Of a stretch of 10,874 nt of DNA, positions 6,661-10,874 are shown piece by piece (within the stretch, counting starts at the first letter, position 1; the number at the start of each line of letters is the position of its first letter). The translations under genes and the position numbers were made by a program. The notes beneath the pieces were generated by a model. It was given only the letters and a program-made list of their open reading frames with translations, was not told where the DNA came from and made no database searches. Origin of the DNA: Euperipatoides rowelli (taxonomy: Eukaryota; Onychophora; Udeonychophora; Euonychophora; Peripatopsidae); NCBI GenBank assembly GCA_003024985.2, contig PXIH01S0000314.1. One strand, given 5' to 3'.

Positions 6661-7187
6661 TAGTCTGAAGCTGATGAATGAAAAAGAACAGGATTAGAAT
6701 TCATAACTACATTTTTAAAAGTAAAAATCAAGTCACCCCTTAATATTCTAAGTGTAGGATTTAATATACCATGTCTAAATAAGATACTTTTTCTTTTATC
6801 ATCAGATAAATTTTCAAATCCCATAATATGCTTAGAAACTTTACGTAGAAAACCATCCAGCCTCAAGTGATCAGCCAGGTTTACAATAGAATATACTGAA
6901 GAGCAGTAATCCATTATAGGCTGCAAATAGTTCTTATACAACAATATAAAAGTTTGTAAAGCAACAGAAGAAAATAAGCTCAATGTAAAAAATTTACCAA
7001 GAAGCTTAGAAAGCATGTAATGAACGTGGGATGAAAAAAAACAAGGATGAAAAAAACATTTGTTCGTCACGATTCCCAAATCTTTATAGGTGTGAACTAT
7101 TTCAATTACATTCCCATCAATATAAAAACAGGTTGATCTGTAAATCTTCCTATAAGCAAACATTTTATCTTTGTATAATTTATGCAT
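6639..7187 (-). pseudogene. LINE 2 RT thumb and connector
   Basis: A 182-codon intact stretch. It includes KMFAYRKIYRSTCFYIDG and EIVHTYKDLGI ('Y-x-I-x-G...V-x-x-x-x-D-L-G-I'), SHVHYMLSKLLG, LLYKNYLQPIMDYCSSVYS ('L-Y-K-x-Y-V-x-P-I-x-E-Y-C-S-x-V-W') and RKVSKHIMGFENLSDDKRKS, then LNPTLRILRGDLIFTFKNV, close to 'L-x-x-L-x-x-R-R-x-x-x-D-L-I-x-x-Y-K-I'. Its stop at 6639-6641 is caused by a one-base frameshift, because the true C-terminus continues in another frame from 6660. The length of this intact run suggests a younger or slower-decaying copy than LINE 1. Confidence 0.85.
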
Positions 7188-7345
7188 AAAAAAATATTAT
7201 TTATCCATGTAACAAACATATTAATCTGTTCTTGAAAATGAACCACATCTTCATTATTATCAACTATTGAGAAAATCTTCACGTCATCTGCTATAGCTAA
7301 TTATATTATCAAAAGGGATCACATGTAAATCCACCAAAAACAAAT
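7188..7345 (-). pseudogene. LINE 2 RT motif C region
   Basis: Reading down the minus strand from ~7345 gives FLVDLHVIPFDNIIS, which fits the 'F-V-N-D-L-P-x-V-I' lead into motif C. After a small frame change it reads IADDVKIFSIVDNNEDVVHF, then QEQINMFVTWINNIFL. ADD is the catalytic pair of the RT active site. The usual Tyr or Phe before it reads Ile, though TAT lies two bases away in the shifted frame. The W-x-x-x-N-x-x-x-L segment is the primer-grip region after the active site. Confidence 0.65.
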
Positions 7346-7799
7346 ATTAAGAAAATTTAATATTAATACTATTGTGAAAAATCAAAGCCCAACAAGGAAA
7401 AGTTTAAAGATGGACAATAAAACTGTCTTATGATAATATAAAAATAAAGATGGAAAAGACCAGAAATAGAATTTCATAAAATCGAGCCTGAACCACTAAA
7501 GGCCTCAGAGAATACAATAAATTCCAATTATAATAAATTTGATTTAGTAGAGAATACTGATATACAGTATGTGTCAGCGATAAAAATGGAAACTGTTATA
7601 TGAATCTCACAGATTAAACTTAAAGGCAAAGAAGAAATCATATTACTTCTGAAAATGGAAAATGCATTTTTAAAAAATCGATAAACAGGGGTTTTTTTTA
7701 TATGAGAAGCACTGAGATGAACTTTGTTTGTCTCATGATTTAGTTAATTCAATAACAACAGTAACTAGAAGTGATAGTAATTGTTATCCTCATGAGCTA
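7346..7799. other. Unassigned spacer between divergent LINEs
   Basis: AT-rich, stop-dense sequence with no domain I can identify. It may include eroded upstream parts of LINE 2 (nearer 7346) or of LINE 3 (nearer 7800). Confidence 0.5.
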
Positions 7800-7855
7800 G
7801 TTAAAACCAAAGACGTTGGAAGCATATAATTATTCCAACCGTCTTTGGTTAAAAC
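7800..7855. repeat. 40-bp hairpin flanked by an 8-bp direct repeat
   Basis: GTTAAAAC occurs at 7800-7807 and again at 7848-7855. Exactly between them (7808-7847) lies a near-perfect foldback: CAAAGACG-TTGGAA, an 11-base loop (GCATATAATTA), then TTCCAACCGTCTTTG. The stem has one unpaired C. An 8-bp target duplication with inverted termini starting CA is the footprint of a hAT-type transposon, here reduced to its ends, although TTAA inside the repeat would also fit a piggyBac-type site. No transposase is nearby. Confidence 0.75.
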
Positions 7856-8005
7856 AGTCAAATCAGAAGGAAATATATTTGGTGAAATAAATCTGATCCT
7901 TTAAAAAAGGAAATAAGATCAGCTAAGGAACTGAAGCAATACCAAAATTAATTAGCCAGACAGGTAAGCAACTTTCGATTACAACAGACCAAAGGGATAT
8001 TTTTA

Positions 8006-8653
8006 GTGATAATACTTGGTATTAATCATTCTAATAATTGGAAGATTGATCAAAACACAATTCCAAAAAATGTAGGCTTTCTAAAGATGAAATGGCTTTT
8101 TTCAGTCCCTCATTTTCTTAAAGTTGCTTCTTTTTGTAGATGTCTTCAAAGAGGTGGTGGTGTCTATATCCTGGTCAGTAATGTCTATTGTGTTAAAAAT
8201 AAAATTGATATTCAAAAACTATCCATTGAAGGTCACTTTGAATGTCCAGCTGTAGATATTTATGATGATATAACTAAATATTGTTTATTTACTGTGATAT
8301 GTATTTTATAGAACACCTGATGGTAATGTTGACACTTTTTTTAATCAAATGGAAAACCTATTGAGTTTGGTCTTCCCTGAAAATAGAACTGTATTTATAT
8401 GTGGAAACTTTAATATCAACTATCTTGTTGAACCCAAAAGAAATCTCAATTGGATAACTTGTTGAATTCATTTCATTTTTGCATTACTATTAATGAAATA
8501 ACTAAATGCACTCCAAGCTCTTCATCTGCAATTGATAAGATCTTTACAAACTTAGATAGTAATAATTACATAGTATCTGTTCTAAATTCTGGTCTATCTG
8601 ATCATTTTGCCCCAAAAATATCTATCCTGACTGATATGAAGGCTAGGATGTGA
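8006..8653 (+). pseudogene. LINE 3 endonuclease domain, in three frames
   Basis: Block one (to the TAG at 8309-8311) includes SFCRCLQRGGGVYILVSN and IEGHFECPAVDI, matching 'F-x-R-x-x-x-x-G-G-G-V-x-I' and 'F-E-x-x-x-V'. Block two (8307-8465) starts YRTPDGNVDTFFNQMENLLS and includes FICGNFNIN. The family has CGDFN here, so the GAC to AAC change (8406-8408) loses a catalytic or metal-binding Asp. Block three (~8444-8653) reads LDNLLNSFHFCITINEI, SSSSAIDKIFTN and LNSGLSDHFAPKISI, keeping the SDH catalytic pair. The junctions are single small indels, so the protein is readable by eye but not by a ribosome. Confidence 0.85.
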
Positions 8654-9000
8654 TAAAGAGAAGCTAGTTTTTAAAAGGACCATTAATGATGATAATATTG
8701 AACTATTTAACATTCTATTGTCAAAAGAACCTTGGGGGTGGCAGATTTTCATTTATTTCAGTAGATAATTAGTTTGATATCTTCTTAGAAATTTTCATGT
8801 TTTATGTAGAGGTGGTTTTCCCTACAGAGCTAAAATATTAAATATCCATAAATCCTCTTGGATAACTAAGGGTATAAAAGTATCCAGTCTTAACTTGAAA
8901 AGAATGCATGGGGAACTCAAATAGTCTATGATTCGCTTGCTATAGGAACTATAAAAAAAATATACAGGAAGGTAACTAAAGCAGCTAAAAAGATGCTATA
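8654..9000 (+). pseudogene. LINE 3 linker between endonuclease and RT
   Basis: Pieces in mixed frames read KLVFKRTINDDNIELFNILL, FPYRAKILNI, SSWITKGIKVSS, LKRMHGELK, and YRKVTKAAKKM ending just before 9000. They correspond to the family's 'R-x-I-N-x-x-N-I-x-x-F', 'P-W-I-T-x-G-I-K-x-S' and 'Y-x-x-x-x-K-x-x-K-x-A-K-K' segments. Several stops interrupt them. Confidence 0.65.
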
Positions 9001-9231
9001 ATGAATTCTGCTAATAAAACTAGAGCCACATGGAATATCATTAAGCAAGAAAGTGGAGGTCACTCTTCTCCAAAAACAGATATTCATCTGCTGGTGAATG
9101 GTAAAAAAAAAATCAATGGATACTTGTTGGCTAATATTTTTAATGACTACTTCGTTTATGTGGCCAATAATATTGGTATAAATTATTCTACTGTTCCTGA
9201 TTCTTTTATTGTGGATTTGGATTTTTATTAA
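9001..9231 (+). pseudogene. LINE 3 pre-RT segment
   Basis: A 76-codon open stretch: ANKTRATWNIIKQESGG, LLVNGKKKINGYLLANIFND and YFVYVANNIG. It matches the 'N-x-x-K-x-x-W-x-x-I-x-x-E-x-G' and 'A-N-x-F-N-x-Y-F' boxes that precede the RT domain. It ends at a TAA (9229-9231), and homology resumes within ~10 bases in another frame. Confidence 0.8.
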
Positions 9232-9260
9232 AACACCCACTGCAATATAATGGTTCCTTT

Positions 9261-9833
9261 GTGTTCTTTCCACTCACTAAGATTGAATTCACAACGGCAA
9301 TAATTGCTGGTTTAAAGCACAAAAATAGTAGAGACATCCATAACTTGCCTACTAAATTTATTAAATTGGGCTGTGAGAATATATTAGAACCATTATTGTT
9401 TATCTTTAATCAATCCATTGAACAGTGTAAATTTTCTAATGAACTAAAGATATCTAGGGTTGTACCAATCTTTAAAAATGATGATAAATTGAATGTGTTC
9501 AATTATAGACAATATCTATACTTCCAAGTCTTTTCTAAAATACTTGAATCTATAGTATTTAATCATTTGGTATCTTACTTTGATAATCATGGAGTCTTGA
9601 TTGACAATCAATTTTACTTTTGTCATGGATTATCTACAAGAGAGGCCACATTTAATGTAACAAACAACTTGTTAAAATATTTATCCATGGTGAAACAAAC
9701 CATTGGTATCTTTTGTGACTTATCAAAAGCCTTTGATTGTGTTGACCATGACATTTTGATAGCTAAACTTAACTATTATGGAATATGTGGGATTATGAAT
9801 GATTGGTCCTCATCTTATTTAAAATACTGTTGA
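9261..9833 (+). pseudogene. LINE 3 RT fingers and palm up to motif A
   Basis: The longest open piece of LINE 3, at 190 codons; homology extends upstream to ~9240. It contains FPLTKIEFTTAIIAGLKHK, NLPTKFIKLGCENILEPL, LKISRVVPIFKNDDK, YRQYLYFQVFSKILESIV (usually YRPISLLPVFSKILE), QFYFCHGLSTREA (usually QFGFRxGxSTxxA) and IFCDLSKAFDCVDHDIL. The Asp at codon 153 (9717-9719) is the first catalytic residue of motif A and is intact. It ends SSSYLKYC with a TGA at 9831-9833. A one-base shift then leads directly to the next block. Confidence 0.9.
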
Positions 9834-9834
9834 T

Positions 9835-10224
9835 ATTGCTACCAATGTCAGTGATTTCTCAAAACCAAATATTGTTAAAAATGGGATTCCCCAAGGGTTG
9901 ATCTTGGGTCCTCTGCTTTTTCGCATCTATATAAATGATCTCCCAATTAATATAGATGCTGGCATAACATTATTTGCTGATGGTTCCAGTATTGTTATCA
10001 GTGATAGTAATCTCTTAAACTTGCAAAATATTGCCAGTCTGGCCTTATCTCAAATGAATGAGTGGTTTATGGCTAACAAATTGTTCCTAAATATTAAAAA
10101 AATTTTTTTTGTTAATTTTCAAACTTCAACTAGAAAATCTACCTTGTCCAATAAATTTAAACTGCATGTTAATAATGGTACAAGTATTGAGCAATCTGAT
10201 AGCATTAAATTTTTGGGTATATAA
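9835..10224 (+). pseudogene. LINE 3 RT motifs B and C with altered active site
   Basis: From 9835 the frame reads IATNVSDFSKPNIVKNGIPQ and on to GLILGPLLFRIYINDLP, where the usual PQGS reads PQGL. Motif C is FADG at 9973-9984, where the family has FADD, so the second active-site Asp has become Gly (GGT for GAT) and polymerase activity is lost. The primer-grip region follows (MNEWFMANKLFLNIKK), then SDSIKFLGI and a TAA at 10222-10224. Homology resumes one frame over (YIDKNLCWD). Confidence 0.85.
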
Positions 10225-10856
10225 TATATTGATAAAAATCTTTGCTGGGACTGTTCATATTTGTTACCTAAATAAGAAACTTTCTTTTGCAAATTATGCT
10301 ATAAGACTTATGGCAAATACATCAAGTGTTGTTACCTAAATAAGACACTTTCTTTTGCAAATTATGCTATAAGACTTATGGCAAATACATGTCAGAACAT
10401 CAAAGTTAATTTACTGTTCATATTTTCATTCTCTACTGTCCTAGGAGTTGTGTTTTGGTGTAGCTTTTCTCTTATAAGTAGGCCCTTCCTATTACAGAAG
10501 AGGGTTTTGAGAATCATAGGCATAGCTGCAGGCCCCACTTTAATCAATTTGGAATTATCCCTTTGCCATGCCTTTACATTTTTGAATTATTAATTTTTGT
10601 TAGAAAGAATATGAACATTTTTTGTAAAAATGATTAGGTACATATAGTACCAGACAATCTAATTTGATTCATGTTGTACAACTGCGTTTATCATTATATA
10701 AGAGATGAGTTTACTATTCTGATACTAGACTGTATAATATGCTTCCAAGTCATATATTGAATTCTCCTTCTTTTGTATTCCTTTAAGGGAAATCTTAGGT
10801 TATTTCTTTTGAATAATTGTTTCTATTGAATAGATGAATTTTGTAATGCTGTGTGA
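10225..10856 (+). pseudogene. LINE 3 thumb and C-terminal tail
   Basis: Pieces in successive frames read YIDKNLCWD, NKKLSFANYAIRLMANT (twice, because of the 68-bp duplication), LGVVFWCSFSLISRPFLLQK followed by RVLRIIG, then LYNMLPSHILNSPSFVF, and finally KGNLRLFLLNNCFY and IDEFCNAV to a TGA at 10854-10856. This is the family order 'K-L-x-x-A-x-Y-A-I-R', 'Y-G-x-x-x-W-G...L-Q-K-R-x-x-R-I-I', 'L-Y-N-x-L-P-x-x-I', 'C-F-Y-S-I-D-E-F'. The element therefore reaches nearly its natural C-terminus before the window ends. Confidence 0.8.
10261..10390. repeat. 68-bp tandem duplication
   Basis: 10261-10328 is repeated from 10329. The second copy matches over 62 bases to 10390 with a single difference (A at 10278, C at 10346). 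The period of 68 is not a multiple of three, so the second copy shifts the RT frame, which is why the same peptide (SFANYAIRLMANT) appears in two frames. Such high identity inside a decayed LINE points to a recent event or an assembly artefact. Confidence 0.95.
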
Positions 10857-10874
10857 GTTTCATTATATGCTATT

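Larger units (their letters stand above)
6476..7345 (-). mobile_element. LINE 2: 3' half of a CR1/L2-like retrotransposon
   Basis: On the minus strand, RT motif C, thumb and the complete C-terminal region of a second non-LTR element can be read in three frames with two frameshifts (near 7190 and 6660). Motifs include ADDVKIF, YKDLGI, IMDYCSSV, TRGHYFKL and CLPECVV, which are characteristic of the CR1/L2 group. The 5' side ends around 7345, within the RT domain, so it is 5'-truncated as most LINE copies are. It points away from LINE 3 on the other strand. No tail repeat or poly(A) was identified beyond the stop. Confidence 0.8.
8006..10856 (+). mobile_element. LINE 3: degenerate CR1/jockey-like non-LTR retrotransposon
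   Basis: Endonuclease, linker, RT and C-terminal blocks follow in order over ~2.85 kb of the + strand, with at least six frame changes. Diagnostic motifs: LQRGGGVYI, SGLSDH, DLSKAFDCVDH, IPQGLILGPLLF, FADG, FLLQKRVLRIIG, LYNMLPSHI and a final FY-x-IDEF. Its motif wording differs from LINE 1 (RTE-type) and from LINE 2 (TRGH...RVIE type), so it is a separate family. The 5' boundary is unclear, because the N-terminus of the endonuclease is missing or eroded upstream of 8006. The 3' coding end is at 10854-10856. It is dead, having frameshifts, a 68-bp duplication and substitutions in both active sites. Confidence 0.85.

Noticed and set aside
8926-9273. 115-codon minus-strand ORF
   Set aside because: It is antisense to the LINE 3 pre-RT segment, whose + strand reading has clear family motifs.
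1-10874. A novel multi-gene defence or biosynthetic system
   Set aside because: Recognisable coding text is LINE-derived apart from one RNase H1-like exon; there is no clustered intact gene set and no operon structure.

Overview
This is AT-rich metazoan genomic DNA with no operon-like gene layout. It is dominated by decayed non-LTR retrotransposons (LINEs), tandem repeats and long non-coding stretches. Two ambiguous bases (2661, 2669) suggest a draft assembly. The repeat content suggests an invertebrate, perhaps an arthropod, but the sequence does not fix the taxon.

Layout. 1-126: an 18-bp minisatellite that runs into the start of the first LINE. 152-2954 (+): a nearly full-length but broken LINE of the RTE / 'craniofacial development protein 2-like' type. 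Its endonuclease, reverse transcriptase (RT) and C-terminal region can be followed through many stops and frameshifts, and it ends in a (TGA)n tail. 3285-3885: five copies of a ~130-bp tandem repeat with unstable G/C runs. 3886-5426: nothing recognised. 5427-5525: a fragment resembling one end of a hAT DNA transposon. 5756-6291: a possible host-gene neighbourhood, with splice-like signals, a YY1-like site and an ORF whose N-terminus closely resembles the hybrid-binding domain of ribonuclease H1. 6476-7345 (-): the 3' half of a second LINE, CR1/L2-like. 7800-7855: a 40-bp hairpin flanked by an 8-bp direct repeat. 8006-10856 (+): a third LINE, CR1/jockey-like, covering endonuclease, RT and C-terminus, and broken by frameshifts and two catalytic-site substitutions.

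The three LINEs belong to at least two lineages, and none could be active as it stands. The only candidate host coding sequence is the RNase H1-like exon. No RNase H catalytic domain was seen in the window, so it is either the first coding exon of a gene continuing elsewhere or an isolated fragment. I found no convincing new multi-gene system. The best leads are the hAT fragment, the RNase H1-like exon, the hairpin with its flanking 8-bp repeat, and the tandem arrays.
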